From: Pseudoduganella aquatica
GTDB taxonomy: Bacteria; Pseudomonadota; Gammaproteobacteria; Burkholderiales; Burkholderiaceae_D
NCBI RefSeq assembly: GCF_009857595.1
Contig: NZ_WWCU01000011.1
Location: forward strand, 99,423-163,422
DNA: 64,000 nt
Direction of reading: 5' to 3'
Positions 41,068 through 49,188 of the stretch are shown here, piece by piece. Position 1 is the first letter of the stretch; each line of letters begins with the position of its first letter. The translations under genes and the position numbers were made by a program. The notes beneath the pieces were generated by a model. The model saw only the letters and a list, made by a program, of their open reading frames with translations. It searched no databases and was not told the DNA's origin.

Positions 41068-42027
41068 TTAGCCCAGCCAGACTGCGCCGGAAAGCAACAG
41101 CAGCAGCATCATCCACAACAGCAGCGCGCGCCAGACCAGGCCCACGGTGCTCTGCAGGGCGCGCACGCCCGGCTCCTCGCCCGGCAGCGCGTCGGACTCC
41201 ATGTCCGAGCTGTCGACCACGGCCGCGTCGGCCGGCAGCACGCGCGCCGCGTTCTCGTGCGGCGTGCCCAGGCGCACGCCCATGGCGCCGCCGCCGGCGG
41301 CCAGGATGATGCCGCGCGCCTCGTCCGCCCAGCGGTGGGCGAAGTTGCGCCAGGCGTAGATGGCGTCCTCGAAATTGCCCACCACGGCGAAGGCCACGGC
41401 GGTCAGGCGCACGGGAATCCAGTCTATCCAGTAGAAGGCCTTGGTGGCGAACTCGCCGAAGGCCTCATTGCGCATGTGCTCGGGTTCGGTCCAGGCGCGA
41501 GCCAGGTATTCGGACACGCGGTACAGCACCGCGCCGGCCGGGCCGAGCGGCATCAGGAACCAGAAGAACACGCCGAACACATTGCGGTGCGTGGTGATCA
41601 GGGCTTTTTCCACGGCGATGCGCGAGATTTCGCCGGCCTCCATGCCCACCGTGTCGAGCTTGGTCCATTCGGCCAGCAGCGCGCGCGCGGCCGCCTCGTC
41701 GCCGGCGTTCAGGGCCAGCTGGATGGAGGTGAAATAGTGGCTGTAGTGGCGGAAGCCCAGCGTCAGGTAGACGATCAGCACATTCCATGCGAAGGCGGCC
41801 AGGAACCAGTCGTAGCGCAGCAGCACCCAGTAGATCAGCATGGTCGGCGCCATCAGGCTGAACATCATCAGGAACCAGCCCATGCGGCCATGCCTGGAGT
41901 CGCCCGCGTTGAACCACGCTTCCATGCGCACGGCCAGGCTCTTGATCTCGGCGTAGATGGGATTATCCGCCCGCAGGGGCTTCATCTGCTCGATCAGCAG
42001 CGCGCAAAGAATGGAAAGAAAAGTCAT
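41068..42027 (-). CDS. CobD/CbiB-like membrane protein (AmpE-like)
   Basis: The 319-residue protein has four or more predicted membrane helices and resembles the CobD/CbiB-related regulatory proteins of Betaproteobacteria (TFLSILCALLIEQMKPL at the start; RNEAFGEFATKAFYWIDWIPVRLTAVAFAVVGNFEDA). CobD/CbiB proteins make adenosylcobinamide phosphate, but this short form without other cob genes nearby is more likely an AmpE-like membrane protein of unknown activity. The ATG at 42027 is chosen because the family begins there. It lies 84 bp after the NUDIX gene. Confidence 0.75.
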   Translation of the reverse strand: MTFLSILCALLIEQMKPLRADNPIYAEIKSLAVRMEAWFNAGDSRHGRMGWFLMMFSLMAPTMLIYWVLLRYDWFLAAFAWNVLIVYLTLGFRHYSHYFTSIQLALNAGDEAAARALLAEWTKLDTVGMEAGEISRIAVEKALITTHRNVFGVFFWFLMPLGPAGAVLYRVSEYLARAWTEPEHMRNEAFGEFATKAFYWIDWIPVRLTAVAFAVVGNFEDAIYAWRNFAHRWADEARGIILAAGGGAMGVRLGTPHENAARVLPADAAVVDSSDMESDALPGEEPGVRALQSTVGLVWRALLLWMMLLLLLSGAVWLG

Positions 42028-42111
42028 TAAACGTCCTTGAGATTGGCATTGCCGCAATGCCCGCTACGATAGCGCAGCGGCGCGCCGGAATCAAACTTAT
42101 TAGCGATAACG

Positions 42112-42771
42112 TCACGCCCGCAAAAAGTGGAACAGGTTGCGCAGCATGCCGGCCGTGGCGCCCCAGATGTAGTAGCGCTGGTAAGGCATGGCGTAGAAGC
42201 TGCGCCGCCCGCTGGCCAGCTCGGCCGACAGGCGCTGGTGGTTGCTGCCGTCCATCAGGAAGGCCAGCGGCACCTCGAAGATTTCCGCCACTTCGCCGGA
42301 GTCGGCGCGCAGCTCGAACGGCGGGCGCAGCAGCGCCACCACCGGGGTCACGCTGTAGTTGGTGCCGGTGTGGTAGACCGGCAAGGCGCCGATCACTTCG
42401 GCATGGCGGCGGTCCAGGCCGATCTCCTCCCAGGCCTCGCGCAAGGCGGTGTCGGCCGGGCTGGCGTCGTACTCTTCGGTGCGGCCGCCGGGAAAGCTGA
42501 TCTGGCCGGCGTGGCTGCTCAGGTGCTCGGTGCGCTGCGTGAGCAGCAGGCTCAGGCCTTCCGGGCGCTGCACCAGCGGCACCAGCACGGCGGCGGCCTT
42601 GGGCGCGGCCTGCGGCGTGAAGCTGGTTTCGGCGTCTTCCGGGGTCCACGGCGGCGGCGCGGCGAAGCGCGCGCGCAGCCAGCCCGCCTCCAGGCGCTCG
42701 GCCGGCACGGGAGGCTCGCCGGGAATGGCGTCGATGGGGAGTTGCTGCGGGTCGAACAATAGCTTGGCCAT
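42112..42771 (-). CDS. NUDIX hydrolase, CoA pyrophosphatase-like
   Basis: The 219-residue protein has a perfect NUDIX box (GGRTEEYDASPADTALREAWEEIGL fits GX5EX7REUXEEXGU) and the upstream SSHAGQISFPGG motif of the CoA-pyrophosphatase (YeaB/NudL) group. It probably hydrolyses CoA or similar nucleotide diphosphates to keep pools clean. The ATG at 42771 follows GGAGGTGGC; longer frames have no ribosome site. It is downstream of rplS behind a hairpin and may be transcribed apart. Confidence 0.85.
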   Translation of the reverse strand: MAKLLFDPQQLPIDAIPGEPPVPAERLEAGWLRARFAAPPPWTPEDAETSFTPQAAPKAAAVLVPLVQRPEGLSLLLTQRTEHLSSHAGQISFPGGRTEEYDASPADTALREAWEEIGLDRRHAEVIGALPVYHTGTNYSVTPVVALLRPPFELRADSGEVAEIFEVPLAFLMDGSNHQRLSAELASGRRSFYAMPYQRYYIWGATAGMLRNLFHFLRA

Positions 42772-42786
42772 GCCACCTCCAAATAG

Positions 42787-42810
42787 CGAAAGGGCGCCAG
42801 CGGCGCCCTT
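42787..42810 (-). terminator. Hairpin between rplS and the NUDIX gene
   Basis: AAGGGCGCC (42790-42798) and GGCGCCCTT (42802-42810) form a 9-bp stem with a 3-nt loop. On the minus strand only a short T tract follows, so it is probably a partial terminator of the rpsP operon. Confidence 0.5.
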
Positions 42811-42856
42811 TTGAAGGGACGCCACCCAGGCGCCCCTGCCCCAAACCCAAACGCGA

Positions 42857-43243
42857 TTAAGCGCTTGCTTTTGCCGCTGCTGGGCGACGGTTTGGCAGTT
42901 TTTCTTTGATACGTGCCGATTTGCCCGAACGGTCGCGCAGGTAGTACAGCTTGGCGCGACGTACGTCACCGCGGCGTTTCACTTCGATCGAAGCGATCAG
43001 CGGGGAGTACAGCTGGAAGGTACGCTCAACGCCTTCGCCGGACGAGATCTTGCGAACGATGAAGTTCGAGTTCAGGCCACGGTTACGACGGGAGATGACC
43101 ACGCCTTCGTATGCCTGGGCGCGCTTGCGGGTGCCTTCGACTACGTTGACGTTGACGATCACGGTGTCGCCAGGTGCAAATTCAGGGATGTTTTTGCCCA
43201 GGCGAGCAATTTCTTCTTGCTCGAGTTGTTGAATCAGGTTCAT
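42857..43243 (-). CDS. rplS: 50S ribosomal protein L19
   Basis: The 128-residue product is a complete L19 ([32 protein letters not shown] start, [21 protein letters not shown] and [27 protein letters not shown] end). L19 sits at the subunit interface and helps assembly. It is last in the rpsP-rimM-trmD-rplS operon, 89 bp after trmD, the conserved order in Proteobacteria. Confidence 0.98.
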   Translation of the reverse strand: MNLIQQLEQEEIARLGKNIPEFAPGDTVIVNVNVVEGTRKRAQAYEGVVISRRNRGLNSNFIVRKISSGEGVERTFQLYSPLIASIEVKRRGDVRRAKLYYLRDRSGKSARIKEKLPNRRPAAAKASA

Positions 43244-43332
43244 TTGATGACTCCAATTACCATCATGCCGGCGCGTACTAAACCCGGTAGAGGATGGGGT
43301 TAAACAAGCGGGCAACATGCCCGCCGTCTCTA

Positions 43333-44094
43333 CTACAGTGCCGGTTTTTCTAAACCGGCCAAAAATTTCTCGTCCTGGCGCGTCAGCAAGCCTGCTGCGC
43401 GCGCCTTCGGCACTAAATCGGGGCGCTTGCGCGCGGTCGCTTCCAGCATGCGCTGGCGGCGCCATTTTTCTATCTCGGCGTGGTTGCCGCCCATCAGTAC
43501 CGCGGGCACATCCTCGCCTTCGTAACTCACCGGCCGCGTGTAGTGCGGCGAATCGAGCAGGCCGTTGACAAAGCTGTCTTCGACCGCCGACGCCTCGGTG
43601 TTCAGCGCGCCCGGCAGCAGGCGCACCACCGCGTCCATCAATGCCATGGCCGGCAATTCGCCGCCCGACAGCACGAAGTCGCCCAGGCTGATTTCCTCAT
43701 CGACGCAACGGTCGATCAGGCGCTGGTCCACCGCTTCGTAGCGGCCGCACAGTATCACCAGGCCGGGCTCGGCTTTGAGCTGCATCACGCGTTCGTGGGT
43801 CAGCTGCTTGCCTTGCGGCGACATGAACACCACGCGCGGCGCAGGCAAGCCGGCATCCACCTGGCGCTGCCTGGCGGCGCTGATCGCGGCCTCCAGCGGC
43901 TTGGCCAGCATCACCATGCCGGGGCCGCCGCCATAGGGGCGGTCATCCACGGTGCGGTGATTGTCGGTGGTGAAGTCGCGCGGATTCCACAGCGACAAAT
44001 TCCACTTCTGCTGCTCGAACGCACGGCGGGTCACGCCCGATTGCGTCAGCGCGGCAAACATTTCCGGGAACAGCGTTACGACGTCAAATTGCAT
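43333..44094 (-). CDS. trmD: tRNA (guanine-37-N1) methyltransferase
   Basis: TrmD methylates G37 in tRNAs with G36G37 using S-adenosylmethionine, preventing +1 frameshifts. The 253-residue SPOUT protein shows [11 protein letters not shown], the [11 protein letters not shown] loop, [13 protein letters not shown] and the knot segment [14 protein letters not shown]. It starts 13 bp after rimM. It is an essential housekeeping gene with nothing unusual. Confidence 0.98.
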   Translation of the reverse strand: MQFDVVTLFPEMFAALTQSGVTRRAFEQQKWNLSLWNPRDFTTDNHRTVDDRPYGGGPGMVMLAKPLEAAISAARQRQVDAGLPAPRVVFMSPQGKQLTHERVMQLKAEPGLVILCGRYEAVDQRLIDRCVDEEISLGDFVLSGGELPAMALMDAVVRLLPGALNTEASAVEDSFVNGLLDSPHYTRPVSYEGEDVPAVLMGGNHAEIEKWRRQRMLEATARKRPDLVPKARAAGLLTRQDEKFLAGLEKPAL

Positions 44095-44107
44095 ACAGGC
44101 TCCCGGA

Positions 44108-44671
44108 TCAGTAATCCAGGCCCCAGTCCACCGTGATCTTTTTCGCTTCCTTGTCCACCGTAATGATGAACTGGTCCACAAATGGAATCAGGCGCTCTTG
44201 CGCCGCGGACTCGGCGTCGCCGGATTCCGCACTGACCGGAGCGGTGATGCGCAGTATCGACTGCGGACCATTGCTCATCATGTCGGCGACGACACCCAGG
44301 GCTTCACCCTGCAAATTCTCTACTGCCAGTCCGATCAGGTCGGACCAGTAAAACTCGCCGTCGTCCAGCGTGGGGAACTGGCTGCGCGGGATGTACACGC
44401 CGGTGCCTTTCAGCGCCTCCGCGAGATCCCGGTCGGTCAGGCCGTCCAGCTGGGTCACGACGTCGCCGCCGTGCAGTTTCGCACGGCGCACGCTGACTTC
44501 GTGCAGGCTGGGTTTATCCAGCCACCAGGTCTGGGCATGCAACAAGGCATCCGCGTCGTCGGAAAAGGGGCGAACCCGGATTCCACCAGCTACGCCATAG
44601 GCGCCGGAGACAAAGCCCACTTGCACCAGATCGTCGGGGAGTTGCACCCCGGATGCCTTTATATCAGCCAA
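44108..44671 (-). CDS. rimM: Ribosome maturation factor RimM
   Basis: The roughly 187-residue product has the N-terminal RimM domain ([24 protein letters not shown]) and the C-terminal PRC-barrel ([23 protein letters not shown]). RimM assists 16S 3' domain assembly with S19. The start is unusual: no ATG is available at the right place, so a TTG at 44671 is proposed, with a GTG at 44647, which has AAAGG upstream, as an alternative. It follows rpsP by 15 bp. Confidence 0.93.
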   Translation of the reverse strand: MADIKASGVQLPDDLVQVGFVSGAYGVAGGIRVRPFSDDADALLHAQTWWLDKPSLHEVSVRRAKLHGGDVVTQLDGLTDRDLAEALKGTGVYIPRSQFPTLDDGEFYWSDLIGLAVENLQGEALGVVADMMSNGPQSILRITAPVSAESGDAESAAQERLIPFVDQFIITVDKEAKKITVDWGLDY

Positions 44672-44686
44672 AACCTGAACGCCGAA

Positions 44687-44935
44687 TTAGGCTGCTTTCT
44701 TGTTCGAAGCGACCAGGCGAGCAACGGCTGGGGACAGCTGTGCGCCGACGCCGATCCAGTGAGCCAGACGGTCTTCGGTAATCTTGAATGGTACTTCCTG
44801 ACCCGAAGCCATTGGGTTGTAGAAGCCAACGCGCTCGATGAAACGGCCATCGCGGCGATTGCGCGAGTCGGTTGCAACGATGTTGAAGAATGGGCGCTTC
44901 TTGGCGCCTCCACGAGCTAAACGAATAACGACCAT
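44687..44935 (-). CDS. rpsP: 30S ribosomal protein S16
   Basis: The 82-residue product ([25 protein letters not shown] in part, then [14 protein letters not shown]) is a full S16, needed for early 30S assembly. It is first in the operon with rimM, trmD and rplS. An ATG at 44935 is selected by homology to the invariant N-terminus; longer frames are not credible. Confidence 0.97.
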   Translation of the reverse strand: MVVIRLARGGAKKRPFFNIVATDSRNRRDGRFIERVGFYNPMASGQEVPFKITEDRLAHWIGVGAQLSPAVARLVASNKKAA

Positions 44936-45151
44936 AATATTTCCAAAAAGTGTGCTGAGACGGAAAAAGCCGCAAATTATAGCGCGCTTTCTCATCCTCC
45001 AGCAAGCATTAATAACAATTGGGGTGGGTTTGGGGCAATCGAAGATTATCCCCCACTCTGTCCAGCAGGGCAAGCATTGTCTTTAAAAAGGGCTGGGCCG
45101 CGCGCGCATTTTGACCGATACTGGCCGTTCCGCCGTTTTTGCCGCCACTCC

Positions 45152-45568
45152 ATGACTTCTAAGCACAAGAACAAGACTTTCGCCACCCTGCTGGCCTTCC
45201 TGCTGGGCGGCCTGGGCGCCCACCGCTTCTACCTGCGTGGCGTAAACGATACATGGGGCTGGGTGCATGCGTGCAGCCTGCCCGCCGTCGGCCTGGTGAT
45301 GGCGGCCGCGCCGCAAGCGGACATTTACTACAAGCTGCTGCCGCTGTTTTTGTCCATGCTGGCGGGCTTCCTGCAAGCGCTGGTGCTGGGCCTGATGTCC
45401 GACGAGAAGTGGGACGCCACCTTCAACGCCGGCTCCGGCCGCAGCTCGGAGACGCGCTGGCCGCTGGCCGTGATCCTGGTGGCCACCATGCTGGTCGGCT
45501 GCGGCAGCCTCATCGCCACGATATCCCGGCTGTTTGACTTGCTGTACACTGGTGGCGCCTACGGCTGA
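45152..45568 (+). CDS. TM2-domain membrane protein
   Basis: The 138-residue protein starts with MTSKHKNKTFATLLAFLLGGLGAHRFYL, the TM2 (NINE) motif, and has three to four predicted membrane helices. The TM2 domain occurs in many small bacterial membrane proteins of unknown role. The ATG at 45152 is preferred to one at 45077, which would add a charged, unrelated leader. It is divergent from rpsP and 24 bp upstream of a secreted binding protein, so it may be in the same transcript. Confidence 0.75.
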   Translation: MTSKHKNKTFATLLAFLLGGLGAHRFYLRGVNDTWGWVHACSLPAVGLVMAAAPQADIYYKLLPLFLSMLAGFLQALVLGLMSDEKWDATFNAGSGRSSETRWPLAVILVATMLVGCGSLIATISRLFDLLYTGGAYG

Positions 45569-45592
45569 CCCAGCCTTCACCGCTTTCGCCAC

Positions 45593-46432
45593 ATGACGTT
45601 TCGCCTTACCGCCCTGCTGTGCGCCGCACTTTGCGCCGCCGCCCCGGCCCTCGCCGCCGACCGCCTGAACTGGGGCTGGTTCAATGCCGCCCCTTATATG
45701 ATCGCCGAGGGCCCCGACAAGGGCCAGGGCATCTTCGACCAGATCCGCGTGCTGCTCAAGGAGGAAATGCCCGGCTACGAGCACAAGGACGTGCAGGCGC
45801 CCTTCCCGCGCATCTTCCAGGAGATCAAGAACGGCAATCCCTGGTGCTTTATCGGCGGCGTGAAAAACCCCGAGCGCGAGGCGCTGGCGTATTTCTCCGC
45901 CCCGGTGGCGGTGTTCTTGCCGTTTAAGGTGGTGGTGCGGCGCGACCGCCTGGCCGAGTTCGCCGGTCCGGCCGGCGCCAGCATCTCGCTGGCCGAGCTG
46001 ATGGCGCGCGACGGCGTGCGCACCAGCTATCTGCGCGGACGCTCCTTCTCGCCGCAGATCAACGCGCTGCTGGAGCAGCAGGCCAACCGCCAGTACCACT
46101 CCGAGTTCAACGAGGCGCTGCAGATGCTGCTGGCGCGGCGCCTGGACTACCTGCTCGAACTGCCCATTATCAGCACCTATTCGGCGCGCCAGCTGGGCCG
46201 CGACGGCGAGCTGGCCGCCATTCCCATCCGCGAGCATGGCGAACCGACCGTGAACCGCGTGATGTGCCCGCGCACCGAATGGGGCAAGCAGGTGGTGGCC
46301 AAGGTCAACGCGGTGCTGCACGCGCAGCGCAACACGGCACGCTACCGCGCCATCGTGGAGCGCTGGTCCGACGAGGAGTCGGTGCGCATCATCCGCGCCA
46401 TCTACCCCACCCAGGTCCTGAAATCCGAATGA
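45593..46432 (+). CDS. Periplasmic solute-binding-like protein paired with a diguanylate cyclase
   Basis: The 279-residue product has a signal peptide and a type 2 periplasmic binding fold (LNWGWFNAAPYMIAEGPDKGQGIFDQI, NPWCFIGGVKNPEREALAYFSAP), as in the family of substrate-binding-like proteins seen near signalling genes. It overlaps the diguanylate cyclase by ATGA, and no ABC permease is near, so it probably acts as a periplasmic sensor subunit for that enzyme. The ligand, perhaps an amino acid, cannot be judged. Confidence 0.75.
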   Translation: MTFRLTALLCAALCAAAPALAADRLNWGWFNAAPYMIAEGPDKGQGIFDQIRVLLKEEMPGYEHKDVQAPFPRIFQEIKNGNPWCFIGGVKNPEREALAYFSAPVAVFLPFKVVVRRDRLAEFAGPAGASISLAELMARDGVRTSYLRGRSFSPQINALLEQQANRQYHSEFNEALQMLLARRLDYLLELPIISTYSARQLGRDGELAAIPIREHGEPTVNRVMCPRTEWGKQVVAKVNAVLHAQRNTARYRAIVERWSDEESVRIIRAIYPTQVLKSE

Positions 46433-47742
46433 AAAGCAACCTGGCGGCGCGCCTGCTGCGCATTATCTTCGGCTGCTACTTCATCGTCACGCTGGTGGTC
46501 ACCTGCGCGCAGCTGGCCGCCGAATACCGCCACACGCAGCAGCGCCTGTCCGAGGAGATCGGCGCCATGAAGCACACCTTCGGCCCCGGCATCACCGGCG
46601 CGCTGTGGCGCTTCAACGGCGAGGTGCTGGCCAGCATCGTCACCGGCGTGAAGGCGCTGCCCATCGTCATCGGCGTCAAGGTCGAGGACGAGCAAGGCAA
46701 GCTGATGCGCGCCATCGGCACCGTGGACGACGCGCAGGGCCGCCGCATGGAAGCCGGGCCGAACGGCGAGCTGGTGCCGGCCGCCGCGCCGGCGCTGCTG
46801 TTCGATCATATCTTCAGCCACAGCTTCCCCGCCGTCTACGTCGACGAGGCCGGCGAACGCCACCAGGTCGGACGCTGGACCATCTACTCCAGCCAGCAGG
46901 TGGTGGTGCGCCAGGTGGCCTACGGCTTCTTCCTGATCCTGGTGAACTCCGTCATCAAGACGCTGGCGCTGTGGTTCATCTTCCTCTACGTGATCAAGCG
47001 CACGCTGGGCCAGCCGCTGCGCCAGATGAGCGAGTTTGTCGGCCAGCTCAATATCGACAACATCGGCAACCGCCACTTTGTGCTCAAGGACAAGGGCGAG
47101 CACGAGCTGCACCAGCTGACCGACAAGCTGAACCAGATGGCCGACACCCTGCGCAAGTCCGTGGCCGAGAACGCCGCGCTGTATGCCGAACTCAAGCAAA
47201 TGAACCACACGCTGGAATCGCAGGTGGCCGAGCGCACCCGCGAGTTGCAGCGCGTGGCCAGCACCGACATGCTGACCGGCCTGCACAACCGGCGCAAGCT
47301 GGACGAGGTGCTGGACCACGAGGTGGAGCGCGTGCAGCGCTACGGCGGCGGCCTGGCCGTGATCCTGCTCGACATCGACCACTTCAAGCAGACCAACGAC
47401 AACTACGGCCATCCGGCCGGCGACCGCGTGCTGGCGGCGGTGGCCGCCATCCTGCGCACCGGCGCGCGCAGCATCGACAGCGTGGGCCGCTGGGGCGGCG
47501 AGGAATTCATGGTGATCTGCCCGCAAACCGAGCTGGACGGCGCACGCGCGCTGGCCGACATGCTGCGGCTGCGCATAGGGGCGGCCGACTTCCCCGAGGT
47601 GGGCCGCAAGACCTGCTCCTTCGGCGTGGCCGCGCTGGGTCCGGACGAAACGCCGTCCTCGCTGGTGGCGCGCGCCGACGCGGCGCTGTACCGGGCCAAG
47701 CAGGCCGGCCGCAATGCGGTCGCGCACGATACGGTCGCATAA
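46429..47742 (+). CDS. Membrane diguanylate cyclase with periplasmic sensor region
   Basis: The 437-residue protein has an N-terminal membrane helix (about 10-32), a periplasmic region of about 130 residues, a second helix (about 165-187), a HAMP-like linker and coiled coil, and a GGDEF domain with an active-site GGEEF at 356-360 (RWGGEEFMV). TDMLTGLHNRRKLDE marks the domain start. It would make c-di-GMP from two GTP. No RxxD inhibitory site is obvious before GGEEF. Its start overlaps the binding protein's stop, so both likely form one signalling unit. Confidence 0.9.
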   Translation: MKSNLAARLLRIIFGCYFIVTLVVTCAQLAAEYRHTQQRLSEEIGAMKHTFGPGITGALWRFNGEVLASIVTGVKALPIVIGVKVEDEQGKLMRAIGTVDDAQGRRMEAGPNGELVPAAAPALLFDHIFSHSFPAVYVDEAGERHQVGRWTIYSSQQVVVRQVAYGFFLILVNSVIKTLALWFIFLYVIKRTLGQPLRQMSEFVGQLNIDNIGNRHFVLKDKGEHELHQLTDKLNQMADTLRKSVAENAALYAELKQMNHTLESQVAERTRELQRVASTDMLTGLHNRRKLDEVLDHEVERVQRYGGGLAVILLDIDHFKQTNDNYGHPAGDRVLAAVAAILRTGARSIDSVGRWGGEEFMVICPQTELDGARALADMLRLRIGAADFPEVGRKTCSFGVAALGPDETPSSLVARADAALYRAKQAGRNAVAHDTVA

Positions 47743-47803
47743 TTGCTGTAAAGCTATTCTCAACGGTTATACTGGAGAAATAAACCAGTCACCGGAGAAT
47801 GAA

Positions 47804-48397
47804 ATGAATGTACGCGCCCTCACCCTGTCCTTGATGCTGGCCGGCATGGCAACCGCCGTGTCCGCCCAGCCCTACACCAAGGCGCAATACGCGGCCGACA
47901 CCAAGCAGGCCGCCACCCGCTACGCTGAAGACAAAAAGCTGTGCGCCGAAGAAAGCAGCTCGAGCGCGCGCATGCAGTGCCAGCGCGACGCCAAGACCGA
48001 ATACGACAAAGCGCTGGCGGCCGCCAAGGCCGACCTGAAGAACGCCGGCGCCAAGCCGGCCGCCTGCAATGACTGCGGCCGCGTGGTGGCGGTCAATGTG
48101 GTGGAGAAAAAAGGCGAAGGCAGCGCGGTCGGCGTGATCGCCGGCGGCGTGGCGGGCGCCCTGCTGGGCAACCAGGTGGGCGGCGGCAGCGGCCGCAAGC
48201 TGGCCACCATCGCCGGCGCGGCCGGCGGCGCCTACGCCGGCAACAAGGTGGAAGAACACGTCAAGACCACCAAGGCCTGGAACGTGAAAGTCCAGTACGA
48301 CAACGGCACCCAGGGCGAGTTCAGCTTCGACAAGGATCCGGGCTACGCCAACGGCGATCTGGTGCGCAGCGCCAACGGCACCATCGTGCGCCGCTAA
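47804..48397 (+). CDS. Glycine-zipper 2TM outer-membrane-associated protein
   Basis: The 197-residue product has a signal peptide, a charged helical segment with CAEESSSSARMQCQRDAK, then CNDCGRVV and a glycine-zipper (GVIAGGVAGALLGNQVGGG, AGAAGGAYAGNKVEE) like SlyB/RcnB-related 2TM proteins. Such proteins associate with the outer membrane and respond to envelope stress. The ATG at 47804 follows GGAGAATGAA. It is 62 bp after the cyclase gene. No lipobox is seen. Confidence 0.75.
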   Translation: MNVRALTLSLMLAGMATAVSAQPYTKAQYAADTKQAATRYAEDKKLCAEESSSSARMQCQRDAKTEYDKALAAAKADLKNAGAKPAACNDCGRVVAVNVVEKKGEGSAVGVIAGGVAGALLGNQVGGGSGRKLATIAGAAGGAYAGNKVEEHVKTTKAWNVKVQYDNGTQGEFSFDKDPGYANGDLVRSANGTIVRR

Positions 48398-48420
48398 GCA
48401 AGCACCAGCGCCGCGCCTGG

Positions 48421-49041
48421 CTAGGCGCGGCGCGACAGCAGCAAACCGAGGCCGGCGCTGGCCAGCAGGCCGGCGCAGCCCCGGTTGAAGATGCGCTTGC
48501 CGCGCGGCTGCGCGAACCAGCGCCGCAAGTGCACACCCATCCACGCATAGGCGGCAATCGCCGCCATCTCCAATACCAGGAACAAAGCGCCCAGCACGGC
48601 GAACTGCGCCGCCATGGGCCGGGCCGGGTTGACGAACTGCGGCAGGAAGGCCGTGAAAATCAGGATGGCTTTCGGATTGCCCGCCGCGACCAGGAACTCC
48701 TGCCGCGCCAGCTGCATCAGTCCCACGGAAGGCGCGGCCGATTCCGCCTGTTCGCCCGGCGCCGCGCGCCACAGCTGGAAGGCCAGGTAGAACAGATACG
48801 CCGCCCCCACCGTCTTGATGCCGTAAAACAGCAGCTCCGACGTATGCAGCACCGCCGCCAGCCCGGCCGACGCCAGCGCAATCATGCCGCCGAAGGCCAG
48901 CAAGCGCCCCGCCCCGGCGGCGCAGGCGCGCCGGAAGCCATAACGCGTGGCATTGCTGATGGAGAGAAGATTATTCGGCCCCGGCGCCATATTCAGAGCG
49001 AAGCAGGCAGGCACAAACAGGGCAAGCGTGGACAGTTCCAT
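48421..49041 (-). CDS. LysE/RhtB family exporter
   Basis: The 206-residue protein has about six membrane helices and the LysE/RhtB N-terminus (FVPACFALNMAPGPNNLLSISNATRYG). These proteins export amino acids or related metabolites; the substrate is unknown. The ATG at 49041 is chosen by homology; the upstream frame is translated from the REP-like element at 49078 and is spurious. It is convergent with the glycine-zipper gene. Confidence 0.85.
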   Translation of the reverse strand: MELSTLALFVPACFALNMAPGPNNLLSISNATRYGFRRACAAGAGRLLAFGGMIALASAGLAAVLHTSELLFYGIKTVGAAYLFYLAFQLWRAAPGEQAESAAPSVGLMQLARQEFLVAAGNPKAILIFTAFLPQFVNPARPMAAQFAVLGALFLVLEMAAIAAYAWMGVHLRRWFAQPRGKRIFNRGCAGLLASAGLGLLLSRRA

Positions 49042-49077
49042 GGGACCGCTCCAGAAAGTCGATCCCCATTCTACATC

Positions 49078-49170
49078 GTAGGGCGGGTTAGCAGGCTTTG
49101 CCTGCGTAACCCGCCAATACACGCGTTTCGACGGCGCCGGCGGGTTACGGCCCTGCCTAACCCGCCCTAC
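49078..49170. repeat. REP-like element, GTAGGGCGGGTTA family, copy 3
   Basis: GTAGGGCGGGTTAGC...GCGTAACCCGCC and GGCGGGTTACGG...CCTAACCCGCCCTACG are arranged as two inverted units between the LysE start and the acyl-CoA dehydrogenase stop. Confidence 0.8.
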
Positions 49171-49188
49171 GCCAGGGCTGGGATTGGC

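Noticed and set aside
45083..46321. Minus-strand frame opposite the TM2 and binding-protein genes
   Set aside because: It is antisense to two genes with signal or membrane features and has no domain.
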